In this document: piece by piece, positions 8,919-22,171 of the stretch
Layout of the letters: each line of letters starts with the position of its first letter
Numbering within the stretch: position 1 is the first letter of the stretch
Source: Streptomyces viridochromogenes
GTDB lineage: Bacteria > Actinomycetota > Actinomycetes > Streptomycetales > Streptomycetaceae
Direction: 5' to 3'
Assembly: GCF_001270495.1 (NCBI RefSeq)
Contig: NZ_LGUR01000229.1
Coordinates: 1-58,673 of the forward strand
DNA: 58,673 bases
Program-made: the position numbers and the translations under genes
Notes under the pieces: model-generated
Databases searched by the model: none
What the model was told of the DNA's origin: nothing
The model's input: only the letters and a program-made list of their open reading frames with translations

Positions 8919-10874
8919 ATGACGCAGACCATGTTCGACACGGTCCTCGTGGCCAACCGGGGCGAGATCGCCGTCCGCGTGATCCGCACGCTCCGCTCGC
9001 TGGGAGTGCGCTCGGTGGCCGTCTTCTCCGACGCGGACGCCGACGCGCGGCACGTCCGGGAGGCGGACACGGCGGTACGGATCGGTCCGGCGCCCGCCGC
9101 AGAGAGCTATCTGTCCGTCGAGCGACTGCTGGAGGCGGCGGCCCGCACCGGCGCCCAGGCCGTCCACCCGGGTTACGGCTTCCTCGCGGAGAACGCCGGC
9201 TTCGCGCGCGCGTGCGCCGACGCCGGGCTCGTCTTCATCGGGCCGCCCGCGGACGCCATCTCCCTGATGGGCGACAAGATCCGCGCCAAGGAGACGGTGA
9301 AGGCCGCCGGAGTGCCGGTCGTCCCGGGCTCCAGTGGCAGCGGGCTCACCGACGGTCAACTCGCCGACGCCGCCCGCGAGATCGGCATGCCGGTGCTGCT
9401 CAAGCCCTCCGCCGGCGGTGGCGGCAAGGGCATGCGGCTGGTGCGGGACGCGGCCGTGCTGGGCGACGAGATCGCCGCCGCCCGCCGCGAGGCCCGCGCC
9501 TCCTTCGGCGACGACACCCTTCTCGTCGAGCGGTGGGTCGACCGGCCCCGGCACATCGAGATCCAGGTGCTGGCGGACGGTCACGGCAACGTCGTGCACC
9601 TCGGGGAGCGCGAGTGCTCCCTCCAGCGCCGGCACCAGAAGATCATCGAGGAGGCGCCGAGTGTGCTGCTCGACGAGGAGATCCGGGCCTCGATGGGCGA
9701 GGCGGCGGTCCAGGCGGCGCGATCCTGCGGCTACCGGGGCGCGGGCACGGTGGAGTTCATCGTGCCGGGCGGCGACCCCTCCTCGTACTACTTCATGGAG
9801 ATGAACACCCGCCTCCAGGTGGAACACCCGGTCACCGAGCTGGTCACGGGCCTGGACCTGGTGGAGTGGCAGCTTCGGGTGGCGGCGGGCGAGGAACTGC
9901 CGTACAAGCAGGACGACATCACGCTCACCGGCCACGCGGTCGAGGCCCGCATCTGCGCCGAGGACCCGTCCCGCGGATTCCTCCCCTCGGGCGGCACGGT
10001 CCTCAGGCTGCACGAGCCCCAGGGCGACGGCATCCGCACCGACTCCGGGCTCAGCGAGGGCACCGAGGTCGGCAGCCTGTACGACCCGATGCTGTCCAAG
10101 GTGATCGCGTACGGCCCCGACCGCGCGACCGCGCTCCGCAAGCTCCGGGCCGCCCTCGCGGAGACGGTGACGCTGGGGGTGCAGACGAACGCCGGGTTCC
10201 TGCGGCGGCTCCTCGCGCATCCGGCGGTCGTCGCGGGCGAGTTGGACACCGGGCTGGTCGAGCGCGTGGTGGACGACCTGGTCTCCACCGACGTACCGGA
10301 AGAGGTGTACGAGGCGGCGGCGGCCGTGCGCCTGGACGCGCTGCGGCCTCGTGGTGACGGGTGGACCGATCCGTTCTCCGTGCCGAGCGGATGGCGGCTG
10401 GGCGGCGAGCACCGGCCCGTCGGCTTCCATCTGCGGATCACCGGCCCCGTGGAGTACGTCCCGCGCGGCAGCCACACCGTCACGGACGACCGGGTGGCCG
10501 TCACCCTCGACGGTGTCCGCCACACCTTCCACCGCGCCGCCCTGCCGGACGGCACCTGGCTGGGCCGCGACGGCGACGCCTGGCACGTGCGCGACCACGA
10601 CCCGGTCGCCGCGTCCCTCACCGGCTCCGCGCACGCCGGCGCCGACTCGCTCACCGCACCCATGCCGGGGACCGTGACGGTGGTGAAGGTCGCCGTCGGG
10701 GACGACGTGGCCGCCGGGCAGAGCCTGCTGGTCGTCGAGGCGATGAAGATGGAGCACGTCATCTCCGCCCCGCACGCCGGCACGGTCGCCGAACTGGACG
10801 TCACACCGGGCACGACGGTCGCCATGGACCAGGTCCTGGCGGTCATCGCACCGCATGAGGAGGCGGCGGAATGA
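8919..10874 (+). CDS. Biotin carboxylase / biotin carrier (alpha) subunit of acyl-CoA carboxylase
   Basis: About 651 residues. The biotin carboxylase N-terminus is [20 protein letters not shown]. The ATP-grasp follows with [11 protein letters not shown], the [15 protein letters not shown] stretch (here [11 protein letters not shown]) and [15 protein letters not shown] linker leads to a C-terminal biotinyl domain with [11 protein letters not shown], whose Lys is biotinylated. ATG 8919 was chosen because GAGGGGGA lies 8 bases before it; GTG 8901 overlaps the upstream stop and is possible. It overlaps the next gene by four bases (ATGA). Together with the beta subunit it probably forms methylcrotonyl-CoA carboxylase. 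Confidence 0.93.
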   Translation: MTQTMFDTVLVANRGEIAVRVIRTLRSLGVRSVAVFSDADADARHVREADTAVRIGPAPAAESYLSVERLLEAAARTGAQAVHPGYGFLAENAGFARACADAGLVFIGPPADAISLMGDKIRAKETVKAAGVPVVPGSSGSGLTDGQLADAAREIGMPVLLKPSAGGGGKGMRLVRDAAVLGDEIAAARREARASFGDDTLLVERWVDRPRHIEIQVLADGHGNVVHLGERECSLQRRHQKIIEEAPSVLLDEEIRASMGEAAVQAARSCGYRGAGTVEFIVPGGDPSSYYFMEMNTRLQVEHPVTELVTGLDLVEWQLRVAAGEELPYKQDDITLTGHAVEARICAEDPSRGFLPSGGTVLRLHEPQGDGIRTDSGLSEGTEVGSLYDPMLSKVIAYGPDRATALRKLRAALAETVTLGVQTNAGFLRRLLAHPAVVAGELDTGLVERVVDDLVSTDVPEEVYEAAAAVRLDALRPRGDGWTDPFSVPSGWRLGGEHRPVGFHLRITGPVEYVPRGSHTVTDDRVAVTLDGVRHTFHRAALPDGTWLGRDGDAWHVRDHDPVAASLTGSAHAGADSLTAPMPGTVTVVKVAVGDDVAAGQSLLVVEAMKMEHVISAPHAGTVAELDVTPGTTVAMDQVLAVIAPHEEAAE

Positions 10875-11815
10875 CAGTCGAGGGTCTCCCCATGGCCGTA
10901 CCGGCGGCGGGTCTGCCCGCCCGCGTCCGGATCCACGAGGTCGGCGCACGCGACGGTCTCCAGAACGAGTCGGCGACCGTGCCGACCGAGATCAAGGCGG
11001 AGTTCGTCCGCCGCCTCGCCGACGCGGGGCTGACGACGATCGAGGCCACCAGCTTCGTACACCCCAAGTGGGTGCCCCAGCTCGCCGACGCCGAGCAGCT
11101 GTTCCCGCTCGTCGCCGGCCTGGAGGGCGTCCGGCTGCCCGTCCTGGTCCCCAACGACCGCGGCCTGGACCGTGCCCTGGCCCTCGGCGCCCGACGGATC
11201 GCCGTCTTCGCCAGCGCGACCGAGTCCTTCGCCAAGGCCAACCTCAACCGGACGCTGGACGAGTCGCTGGCGGTGTTCGAGCCGGTCGTGGCCCGGGCCA
11301 AGGACGAGGGCCGCCACGTGCGCGGCTATGTCTCCATGTGCTTCGGCGACCCCTGGGAGGGCGCGGTCCCGCTCCGCCAGGTGGTGCGGGTCTGCAAGGC
11401 GCTGCGGGACATGGGCTGCGACGAGCTCAGCCTGGGCGACACGATCGGCGTCGCGACGCCCGGCCATGTGCTGGAGCTGCTGTCCCTGCTCAACGCGGAG
11501 GGCGTGCCGACGAACGTCGTCGGCGTGCACTTCCACGACACCTACGGCCAGGCACTGGCCAACACCTACGCCGCCCTCCAGCACGGCGTCACCACGATCG
11601 ACGCCTCCGCGGGCGGCCTCGGCGGCTGCCCGTACGCCAAGTCCGCCACCGGCAATCTCGCCACCGAGGACCTCGTGTGGATGCTTCAGGGCCTCGGCAT
11701 CGACACCGGGGTCGACCTGAACCGTCTCGTCGCCACGAGCGCGTGGATGGCCGAACAACTGGGCCGACCCAGCCCGTCCCGCACCGTCCGAGCCCTCTCC
11801 CACAAGGAGCAGTGA
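10871..11815 (+). CDS. Hydroxymethylglutaryl-CoA lyase
   Basis: 314 residues, a DRE-TIM metallolyase: [10 protein letters not shown] at the N-terminus carries the metal and catalytic Arg-Asp, [13 protein letters not shown] the metal His pair, and [15 protein letters not shown] the catalytic Cys loop of HMG-CoA lyases. It cleaves HMG-CoA to acetyl-CoA and acetoacetate, the last step of leucine breakdown. It starts in a four-base overlap with the carboxylase alpha gene, with GAGGAGG before it. An internal ATG at 10892 is an alternative start. Six bases separate it from the dehydrogenase gene. Confidence 0.93.
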   Translation: MTVEGLPMAVPAAGLPARVRIHEVGARDGLQNESATVPTEIKAEFVRRLADAGLTTIEATSFVHPKWVPQLADAEQLFPLVAGLEGVRLPVLVPNDRGLDRALALGARRIAVFASATESFAKANLNRTLDESLAVFEPVVARAKDEGRHVRGYVSMCFGDPWEGAVPLRQVVRVCKALRDMGCDELSLGDTIGVATPGHVLELLSLLNAEGVPTNVVGVHFHDTYGQALANTYAALQHGVTTIDASAGGLGGCPYAKSATGNLATEDLVWMLQGLGIDTGVDLNRLVATSAWMAEQLGRPSPSRTVRALSHKEQ

Positions 11816-11821
11816 ACAGCC

Positions 11822-12982
11822 ATGGACCACCGTCTCTCCCCCGAACTGGAGGAACTCCGCCGTACGGTGGAGGAGTTCGCGCACGACGTCGTGGCGCCGA
11901 AGATCGGCGAGTACTACGAGCATCACGAGTTCCCGTACGAGATCGTGCGGGAGATGGGCCGCATGGGGCTGTTCGGTCTGCCGTTCCCGGAGGAGCACGG
12001 CGGCATGGGCGGCGACTATCTCGCGCTGGGCATCGCGCTGGAGGAGCTGGCCCGCGTGGACTCCTCGGTCGCCATCACGCTCGAAGCGGGCGTCTCGCTC
12101 GGCGCCATGCCGATCCATCTCTTCGGCACGGAAGAGCAGAAGCGGGAGTGGCTTCCGCGGCTGTGCTCCGGTGAGATCCTCGGCGCTTTCGGGCTGACCG
12201 AGCCCGACGGCGGCTCGGACGCGGGCGCGACCCGGACGACGGCCCGGCTCGACCCGGACACCGGCGAATGGGTGATCAACGGCACCAAGTGCTTCATCAC
12301 CAACTCCGGCACGGACATCACGGGTCTGGTCACGGTGACGGCGGTGACCGGCCGCAAGCCGGACGGCAAGCCCCTCATCTCGTCGATCATCGTCCCGTCC
12401 GGCACCCCCGGCTTCACGGTCGCGGCCCCCTACTCCAAGGTCGGCTGGAACGCCTCCGACACCCGTGAGCTGTCCTTCGCGGACGTCCGGGTCCCGGCGG
12501 CCAACCTCCTGGGCGAGGAGGGCCGGGGCTACGCCCAGTTCCTGCGCATCCTGGACGAGGGCCGGATCGCCATCGCGGCGCTGGCCACCGGCCTGGCACA
12601 GGGCTGTGTGGACGAGTCGGTGAAGTACGCCAAGGAACGCCACGCCTTCGGCCGCCCCATCGGCGCCAACCAGGCCATCCAGTTCAAGATCGCCGACATG
12701 GAGATGAAGGCCCACACGGCCCGCCTCGCCTGGCGCGACGCCGCCTCCCGACTGGTCGCGGGCGAACCCTTCAAGAAGGAGGCGGCCCTGGCGAAGCTCT
12801 ACTCGTCCACGGTCGCCGTCGACAACGCCCGTGACGCCACGCAGGTCCACGGCGGCTACGGCTTCATGAACGAGTACCCGGTGGCCCGGATGTGGCGGGA
12901 CTCCAAGATCCTGGAGATCGGCGAGGGCACGAGCGAGGTCCAACGGATGCTGATCGCGCGGGAGCTGGGGCTGGTGGGCTGA
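11822..12982 (+). CDS. acdH: Short/branched-chain acyl-CoA dehydrogenase
   Basis: 386 residues with all acyl-CoA dehydrogenase signatures: GLTEPDGGSDAG, KCFITNSG, ERHAFGRPIGANQAIQFKIA and VHGGYGFMNEYPVARMWRD. The catalytic Glu is at about residue 368 (EIGEGTSEVQ), the position used by short- and medium-chain enzymes, not that of isovaleryl-CoA dehydrogenase. From memory, the S. coelicolor gene in this position is acdH, linked to branched short-chain acyl-CoA metabolism; this is why the symbol is given. It is last in the TetR-controlled operon and is followed by a strong terminator. Confidence 0.92.
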   Translation: MDHRLSPELEELRRTVEEFAHDVVAPKIGEYYEHHEFPYEIVREMGRMGLFGLPFPEEHGGMGGDYLALGIALEELARVDSSVAITLEAGVSLGAMPIHLFGTEEQKREWLPRLCSGEILGAFGLTEPDGGSDAGATRTTARLDPDTGEWVINGTKCFITNSGTDITGLVTVTAVTGRKPDGKPLISSIIVPSGTPGFTVAAPYSKVGWNASDTRELSFADVRVPAANLLGEEGRGYAQFLRILDEGRIAIAALATGLAQGCVDESVKYAKERHAFGRPIGANQAIQFKIADMEMKAHTARLAWRDAASRLVAGEPFKKEAALAKLYSSTVAVDNARDATQVHGGYGFMNEYPVARMWRDSKILEIGEGTSEVQRMLIARELGLVG

Positions 12983-13012
12983 TCCCGGCACGGAAACACC
13001 CCGAACCGACCG

Positions 13013-13049
13013 AGGCCCAACGACCCTTGATTGCAAGGGAGTTGGGCCT
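13013..13049 (+). terminator. Terminator of the branched-chain operon
   Basis: A perfect outer stem AGGCCCAAC / GTTGGGCCT encloses an inner stem CCCTTG / CAAGGG. It lies 31 bases after the acdH stop. There is no U-tract, as is usual in Streptomyces. Confidence 0.8.
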
Positions 13050-13124
13050 TGCGGGCTGGGTACACGCCCCGCACAACCCACGCACAGCTTCGATCACAAG
13101 GCCCCCCACCCCCTGGACATCAGC

Positions 13125-13143
13125 TCAGGTTAGGCTAACCTAC
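13125..13143. promoter_or_regulatory. Iron box (DmdR1/DtxR-type) upstream of desE
   Basis: TCAGGTTAGGCTAACCTAC matches the 19-bp consensus TTAGGTTAGGCTAACCTAA except at two outer positions on one side and one on the other. The 15-bp core AGGTTAGGCTAACCT is a palindrome. It lies 50 bases before the desE start, so iron-loaded DmdR1 should repress desE. Confidence 0.92.
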
Positions 13144-13192
13144 CTTCGAATTGTCCGGCGCGTGATCCGCCCTGTTCGAAAGCAGCGTAGCC

Positions 13193-14239
13193 ATGTCCAA
13201 CGCCAGAGCCACCCACCTCACCCGCCGTGGCATCCTCGCCGCGGGCGGCGCCCTCGGCCTCGGGGCCGTGCTCGCGGCATGCGGTGACGAAGACGCGAAA
13301 AGCGGGGGTTCCGGCGAGGCCACGACCGCCGCCAAGTCCGGCCCCTGGACCTTCAAGGACGACCGCGGCACCACGGTGAAGCTCGACAAGGTGCCCACGA
13401 AGATCGTCGCCTTCGTCGGCGTCGCGGCCGCCCTCTACGACTACGGCATTGAGATCAAGGGCGTCTTCGGCCCGACCAAGACACAGGACGGCAAGGCCGA
13501 TGTCCAGGCCGGCGACATGGACGTCAGCAAGCTGACCGTCTTCGGCAACGTCTGGGACCAGTTCAACGTCGAGAAGTACGCGGCATTCGCCCCCGAGGTC
13601 CTCATCTCCACGACCTTCGACAGCGCCGGCACCCTCTGGTACGTCCCCGAGGCGTCCAAGGACAAGATCGCCAAGCTCGCCCCGAGCGCCGCGATCTCCG
13701 TCTACGACCGTCAGCTGACCCAGCCGCTGGAGCGGATGTGGGAACTGGCCGAGTCCCTCGGCGCGGACCTGAAGGCCGACAAGGCCGTCCAGGCGAAGAA
13801 GGACTTCGAGGCGGCGGCGGAGCGGCTGCGCAAGGCCGCGAAGGCCCGTCCCGAGATCAAGGTGATGGCCGGTTCCGCCAGCCAGGACATCTTCTACGTC
13901 TCCGGCACGAACCTCTCCATCGACCTGGAGTACTTCAAGGCCCTCGGGGTGAACTTCGTCGAGCCGCCGGAGAGCGCCAAGAAGGAGGGCGGCGGCTGGT
14001 TCGAGTCGCTGAGCTGGGAGAACGTCGACAAGTACCCGGCCGACATCATCATGATGGACGACCGCTCCTCGACGATTCAGCCCGCTGACATCACCGAGGC
14101 GACCTGGAAGAAGCTTCCCGCGGTGAAGGCCGGGCAGGTCATCGGGCGCTCGCCCGAGCCGATTCTGTCGTACGCCAAGTGCACGCCGCTGCTCACGAGC
14201 CTGGCCGAGGCCATCGAGAAGGCCAAGAAGGTCGCGTAG
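13193..14239 (+). CDS. desE: Ferric-desferrioxamine-binding lipoprotein
   Basis: 348 residues. The N-terminus has a twin-arginine stretch (LTRRGILAAGGALGL) and a lipobox LAAC with Cys at residue 30, so it is a membrane-anchored, probably Tat-exported lipoprotein. The mature part is a periplasmic-binding-protein type III fold (KIVAFVGVAAALYDYG, FAPEVLIST, DIIMMDDRSS). It binds ferrioxamines and passes them to an ABC importer that is not encoded nearby. An iron box lies in its promoter. Position next to desF and desABCD supports the name. Confidence 0.93.
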   Translation: MSNARATHLTRRGILAAGGALGLGAVLAACGDEDAKSGGSGEATTAAKSGPWTFKDDRGTTVKLDKVPTKIVAFVGVAAALYDYGIEIKGVFGPTKTQDGKADVQAGDMDVSKLTVFGNVWDQFNVEKYAAFAPEVLISTTFDSAGTLWYVPEASKDKIAKLAPSAAISVYDRQLTQPLERMWELAESLGADLKADKAVQAKKDFEAAAERLRKAAKARPEIKVMAGSASQDIFYVSGTNLSIDLEYFKALGVNFVEPPESAKKEGGGWFESLSWENVDKYPADIIMMDDRSSTIQPADITEATWKKLPAVKAGQVIGRSPEPILSYAKCTPLLTSLAEAIEKAKKVA

Positions 14240-14310
14240 GCGCTCCGCTGGGAGAGCCGGTTCAGCGCCGTAGGTCCACCGCACCGTGGTGAACTGCGCG
14301 TCCGCCGTGG

Positions 14311-14346
14311 CTGGTCGCGCAGTTCCCCGCGCCCCTTCGGGGCGCG
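14311..14346. repeat. Dispersed intergenic repeat, family B, copy 1
   Basis: Starts CTGGTCGCGCAGTTCC and ends in the hairpin GCGCCCC-TTC-GGGGCGC. The first 25 bases recur exactly, in inverted orientation, at 27084-27108. It lies in the 124-base desE-desF gap and may act as a terminator. Confidence 0.8.
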
Positions 14347-14363
14347 TCACCTCAGGAGCACAT

Positions 14364-15173
14364 ATGACTACCGCCGTAGCCGCCCCGTTCCGTTTCTTCT
14401 CCCTGCACGTAGTACGGACTCGGCGGCTCGGTCCGTCTCTGGTCCGGGTCACCTTCGGCGGGGACGATCTGCAGTACTTCTTCTCCGACGGGCGCGACCA
14501 GTCCTTGTCGATATTCCTGCCGCACCCCGGTCAGACCGAGCCGCAGGTTCCGCTGGAGCTCGGGGACGGATGGTGGCAGGGGTGGCGTGAACTGCCTGAC
14601 GACGTACGGGCCGTGATGCGGTCGTACACGCTGCGCGCGCTGCGCCGCAGCCCCGACGAGATCGACATCGACTTCGTCCTGCACACCCCGGCCGGCCCCG
14701 CCTCCGCCTGGGCCGCCCACGCCGCCGCCGGTGACCGCGTCCTGCTGCTGGGACCGGCCATCGCCGACAACCGGGCGATCCGGTTCCGGCCGGCCGACGA
14801 CACCGACCTCGTGGTGATCTGGGGCGACGAGACCGCCGTGCCTGCCGTCTCCGCCATCCTCGAAACCCTGCCGGCCGGCACCCGCGCCCGGGTGTGGCTG
14901 GAGGTGCACGACGCCGGGGACATCCAGGACCTGGCGACCGAGGCCGACGCCGAGATCACGTGGCTGGTCCAGGAGGAAGCCCTGGACGCCATCCGAGCCG
15001 CTCAACTCCCGCCCACCGAGCACCCGTACGTCTGGATCGCGGGCGAGTCCGGCCGCGTCAAGGCGCTGCGTCGGCACTTCGTCGGCGAACGCGGGGTGGA
15101 CCGGCGCCGGGTCACCTTCGTGGGGTACTGGAGGCAGGGGATGAGCGAGGAGCAGTTGCGTGAGCAGGCGTAA
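14364..15173 (+). CDS. desF: Siderophore-interacting protein (ferric-siderophore reductase)
   Basis: 269 residues of the SIP/ViuB family. The FAD-binding half has RRLGPSLVRVTFGG and the MRSYTLR motif followed by a DFVLH stretch. The NAD(P)H/C-terminal half has VVIWGDETAVPAV, ending VTFVGYWRQGMSEEQ, the conserved C-terminus. It should reduce ferric desferrioxamine to release iron in the cytoplasm. AGGAG lies 5 bases before ATG 14364. There is no iron box of its own directly upstream, so expression may come by read-through from desE. Confidence 0.9.
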   Translation: MTTAVAAPFRFFSLHVVRTRRLGPSLVRVTFGGDDLQYFFSDGRDQSLSIFLPHPGQTEPQVPLELGDGWWQGWRELPDDVRAVMRSYTLRALRRSPDEIDIDFVLHTPAGPASAWAAHAAAGDRVLLLGPAIADNRAIRFRPADDTDLVVIWGDETAVPAVSAILETLPAGTRARVWLEVHDAGDIQDLATEADAEITWLVQEEALDAIRAAQLPPTEHPYVWIAGESGRVKALRRHFVGERGVDRRRVTFVGYWRQGMSEEQLREQA

Positions 15174-15258
15174 CCGCCGCTGAAATCAAGGCGATCGGGC
15201 ACCTACCGCGACGTAAGTGATCGCAGTCACCCCTGAGGCTGCCCTGACTCAAAGGAAC

Positions 15259-15277
15259 TTAGGTTAGGCTAACCTAA
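15259..15277. promoter_or_regulatory. Consensus iron box upstream of desA
   Basis: TTAGGTTAGGCTAACCTAA, identical to the 19-bp DmdR1/DtxR-type consensus, lies 52 bases before the desA start. It should give strict iron repression of desABCD. Confidence 0.95.
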
Positions 15278-15329
15278 GTTTCAGCCGGATCCCGCACATC
15301 ACGGCCCGTCCCCACCGGAGGACCTCCCC

Positions 15330-18574
<3,245 letters not shown>

Positions 18575-18578
<4 letters not shown>

Positions 18579-20347
18579 CCCTGTCCGACGCCGTAGCGCA
18601 TCTGTCCCCCCACCGCTGGGCGCGGGCCAACCGCCTCCTGATCCGCAAGGCGCTCGCCGAGTTCGCCCACGAGCGCCTCATCACCCCGGAGGCCACCGGC
18701 GACGGCGGATACGTCGTCCGCAGCGACGACGGCCTGACCCGGTACACCTTCACGGCCACGCTCCACTCCCTCGACCACTGGCAGGTCGACGCCGACTCGA
18801 TCACCCGCCACCGGGACGGGGCCGAACGCCCGCTCGCCGCCCTGGACTTCTTCATCGAGCTCCAGAAGTCCCTGGGCCTGAGCGACGAGGTGCTGCCGGT
18901 CTACCTGGAGGAGATCTCCTCCACCCTCTCCGGCACCTGCTACAAGCTGACCAAGCCGCAGGTCCCGGTCGCCGAGCTGGTCAGGTCCGGCTTCCAGGCC
19001 ATCGAGACCGGCATGACCGAGGGCCACCCCTGCTTCGTCGCGAACAACGGGCGGCTCGGCTTCGGCATCCACGAGTACCTCTCGTACGCCCCCGAGACGG
19101 CGAGCCCGGTCCGGCTGATCTGGCTGGCGGCCCACCGCTCGCGCGCCGCGTTCACGGCCGGTGTCGGCATCGAGTACGAGTCCTTCGTCCGCGACGAACT
19201 GGGCGCGGAGACCGTCGACCGCTTCCACGGCGTCCTGCGGGACCAGGACCTGGACCCCGCCGACTACCTCTTCATCCCGGTCCACCCCTGGCAGTGGTGG
19301 AACAAGCTCACCGTCACCTTCGCCGCCGAGGTCGCCCAGCAGCACCTGGTCTGCCTGGGCGAGGGCGACGACGAGTACCTGGCCCAGCAGTCCATCCGGA
19401 CCTTCTTCAACCGGTCCAGCCCCGAGAAGCACTACGTGAAGACGGCCCTGTCCGTCCTCAACATGGGCTTCATGCGCGGCCTTTCGGCGGCGTACATGGA
19501 GGCGACCCCGGCCATCAACGACTGGCTGGCCCAGCTCATCGACAACGACCCCGTGCTGCGGGAGACCGGCCTGTCGATCATCCGCGAGCGCGCCGCCGTC
19601 GGTTACCGGCACCTGGAGTACGAGGCGGCGACGGACCGCTACTCGCCGTACCGCAAGATGCTGGCCGCGCTCTGGCGCGAGAGCCCGGTGTCGTCCCTGG
19701 AGGACGGCGAGTCGCTCGCCACCATGGCCTCCCTCGTCCACGTCGACCACGAGGGCACGTCCTTCGCGGGCGCGCTGATCGAGCAGTCGGGCCTGACGCC
19801 GACGGAGTGGCTGCGCCGCTACCTGCGCGCGTACTTCACTCCCCTCCTCCACAGCTTCTACGCCTACGACCTGGTCTTCATGCCGCACGGCGAGAACGTG
19901 ATCCTGGCCCTGAAGGACGGCGTGGTCCAGCGCGCGATCTACAAGGACATCGCCGAGGAGATCGCCGTCATGGACCCGGACGCGGTGCTGCCGCCGACGG
20001 TCGAGCGGCTGCGCGTGGAGGTCCCGGAGGACAAGAAGCTCCTGTCCATCTTCACGGACGTCTTCGACTGCTTCTTCCGCTTCCTCGCCGCGAACCTCGC
20101 CGCCGAGGGAATCCTGGAGGAGGACGACTTCTGGCGCACGGTCGCCGAGGTCACCCGGGACTACCAGCACTCGGTGCCCGAACTCGCCGACAAGTTCAAG
20201 CAGTACGACATGTTCGCCCCCGAGTTCGCCCTGTCCTGCCTCAACCGCCTCCAGCTCCGCAACAACAAGCAGATGGTCGACCTGGCGGACCCGGCGGGCG
20301 CCCTCCAGCTCGTCGGCAACCTGAAGAACCCCATAGCAGGGCTGTAG
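18575..20347 (+). CDS. desD: NRPS-independent siderophore synthetase
   Basis: 590 residues of the IucA/IucC family. Visible are the ATP-site stretch GHPCFVANNGRLGFG, IPVHPWQWW, SIRTFFNRSSPEKHYVKTAL and MPHGENVILALKDG. The C-terminal FhuF-like segment is short. It oligomerises and cyclises hydroxysuccinyl-cadaverine units to desferrioxamine E or B with ATP. It is the last gene of the iron-regulated operon and is followed by a terminator 25 bases later. Confidence 0.97.
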
Positions 20348-20372
20348 TCCACGGCCCCACACAGACAGGCGG

Positions 20373-20403
20373 GCACCCCCGGGGTACGGTCCCCCGGGGG
20401 TGC
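20373..20403 (+). terminator. Terminator of desABCD
   Basis: GCACCCCCGGGG and CCCCGGGGGTGC form a perfect 12-bp stem with a 7-base loop, 25 bases behind the desD stop. Confidence 0.85.
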
Positions 20404-20439
20404 ACGTCTATACGTCCGGGGCGTGCGCGTCCCTTCTTT

Positions 20440-20500
20440 CAGGGGCGCGGGGCTGTGTCGATTTGCGGCTCCGCCGCGGGGCGCGACAAGCCCCCACCGG
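20440..20500. repeat. Dispersed intergenic repeat, family B, divergent copy
   Basis: Starts with AGGGGCGCGGGG as in the 27084 copy. It then has an insertion containing GCGGCTCCGCCGC, and ends GCGCGACAAGCCCCCACC. It lies between the convergent desD and hexosaminidase genes. Confidence 0.65.
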
Positions 20501-20521
20501 CCCGCAGACGAATCACCGCGC

Positions 20522-22138
20522 TTACGCCGTAGGCCATGGCACCTGAGGCGATCGATAGAACCCGATCCCCAACGCCTCCCACCGCTCAGCCTGCGCAGCA
20601 AGCCGCACCTTGTAGCCCTCCCAGTCATGCGTGGAAGCCGGCGACCACCCCAGCTCGGCCACCCCCGCCAGCCTCGGGAACGCCATGTACTCGATATCGG
20701 CGGACTTGGTGATCGTCTCGGTCCACATCGGCGCCTCGACACCCCGGATCGCCGAAGAGGGCACCCCCGGAAGATAGTCACCGGGATCCCAGTCGTACGA
20801 CCGCTTGACCTCGACCAGACCGGCCCAGTCCAGCCCCAGCGGAGTGTCCGCCGTGTACTTCATGTCGAGGTAGATCCGGTCGGCCGGAGACAGCACGATC
20901 CCCGTCCCGTTCTGCGCGGCCTTGGCAACCTGCGCCTTCTCCTCGGCACTCGTACCGTCCAGCCCCCAGTACTGCGCGAGCGCACCCGTCGCCGGGGTCG
21001 CCCCGGTCAGCTGATGCCAGCCGACCACCGTCTTGCCGTACTTGGCGACGAGGGGCTGCACCCGGTCCATGAACTTCACATAGTCCTCGTGACTCGTGGA
21101 GTGCGCCTCGTCCCCGCCGATGTGCAGGTACTTCCCCGGCGTGAGCGCGGCGAGCTCGCGGATCACGTCGTCCACGAAGTCGTACGTGATGTCCTTGCCG
21201 ACACACAGCGAGCTGAACCCGACCTCGGTACCGGTGTAGAGCGGCGGAGCCACCCCGTCGCAGTTCAGCTCGGCGTACGAGGCGAGCGCGGCATTCGTAT
21301 GGCCCGGCATGTCGATCTCGGGGACCACCTCCAGGAAACGGGAGGACGCGTACCGGACGATCTCCTTGTAGTCGGCCTTGGTGTAGTAACCACCGGGGCC
21401 GCCGCCGACCTGGGTCGAGCCGCCGTAGGTCGCGAGGCGCGGCCAGGAGTCGATGGCGATGCGCCAGCCCTGGTCGTCGCTGAGGTGCAGATGCAGCTTG
21501 TTGATCTTGTACAGGGCGAGCTGGTCGATATAGCGCTTGACCTGGTCGACCGTGAAGAAGTGCCGGGAGACGTCGAGCATCGCGCCGCGCCAGCCGTAGC
21601 GCGGGGTGTCCTGGATCGTGCCGCCCGCGACCAGCCAGGGGCCGGGCTGGACGGAGTCCTTCTCGACGGCCGCCGGGAGGAGCTGGCGCAGGGTCTGCAC
21701 GCCATGGAAGAGGCCGGCGGCCCCCGCGGCGGTGATGGTGACGCCCTTGCGGCCGCTGTCGAGGCGGTAGCCCTCGACTCCGAACGGGCCCTTGGCCAGG
21801 CGCAGACGGATGCCGCCGGCACCGTGGGCGGTGACGGGGAGGCGGTAGCCGGTGGAGGGGCGGAGGATGTGCGCGAGGTACTCACCCACGCGGCGCGTCT
21901 CGCGGGAGTCGTCAACGCGGATGCGGGTGTCGCGGGTGATCCGGTAGGGGGATCCGCCGGGGTCGACCGAGGCGGGCACGGGGACCACCCGGTCGAGCGG
22001 GACGGGCGACGCCGCCTGGGCGGGAGCGGCCCCTGTCGCCGAGGCGCCCATCGCGGCCAGCAGCAGGGAACCGAGAAGGCGGAACGTTCTGTGGTGCTGT
22101 CTGACCTGTCTGTCCTGTCTGACCCGGCCGACTCTCAC
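20522..22138 (-). CDS. Secreted beta-N-acetylhexosaminidase, GH20
   Basis: 538 residues. A Sec signal peptide with basic start, hydrophobic LLGSLLLAAMGA and a likely AQA cleavage is followed by a GH20b-like N-domain and a (beta/alpha)8 GH20 domain. LHIGGDEAHS has the catalytic Asp343-Glu344 pair; WRGAMLDVSRHFF is the usual domain start. It removes terminal GlcNAc from chitin oligomers outside the cell. GTG 22138 was chosen because GGAAGGGA lies 7 bases upstream and it sets the signal peptide at the N-terminus; the frame stays open to 22210. A DasR-like site in the divergent promoter fits GlcNAc control. Confidence 0.94.
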   Translation of the reverse strand: MRVGRVRQDRQVRQHHRTFRLLGSLLLAAMGASATGAAPAQAASPVPLDRVVPVPASVDPGGSPYRITRDTRIRVDDSRETRRVGEYLAHILRPSTGYRLPVTAHGAGGIRLRLAKGPFGVEGYRLDSGRKGVTITAAGAAGLFHGVQTLRQLLPAAVEKDSVQPGPWLVAGGTIQDTPRYGWRGAMLDVSRHFFTVDQVKRYIDQLALYKINKLHLHLSDDQGWRIAIDSWPRLATYGGSTQVGGGPGGYYTKADYKEIVRYASSRFLEVVPEIDMPGHTNAALASYAELNCDGVAPPLYTGTEVGFSSLCVGKDITYDFVDDVIRELAALTPGKYLHIGGDEAHSTSHEDYVKFMDRVQPLVAKYGKTVVGWHQLTGATPATGALAQYWGLDGTSAEEKAQVAKAAQNGTGIVLSPADRIYLDMKYTADTPLGLDWAGLVEVKRSYDWDPGDYLPGVPSSAIRGVEAPMWTETITKSADIEYMAFPRLAGVAELGWSPASTHDWEGYKVRLAAQAERWEALGIGFYRSPQVPWPTA

Positions 22139-22171
22139 AAGCGTGTCCCTTCCATGAGCCGTTGCGCTCCA

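Noticed and set aside
9788..13081. A 1097-codon open frame on the minus strand, opposite the carboxylase/lyase/dehydrogenase operon
   Set aside because: High-GC shadow: it is antisense to four well-recognised genes, has no domain and the composition of a reverse-strand frame.
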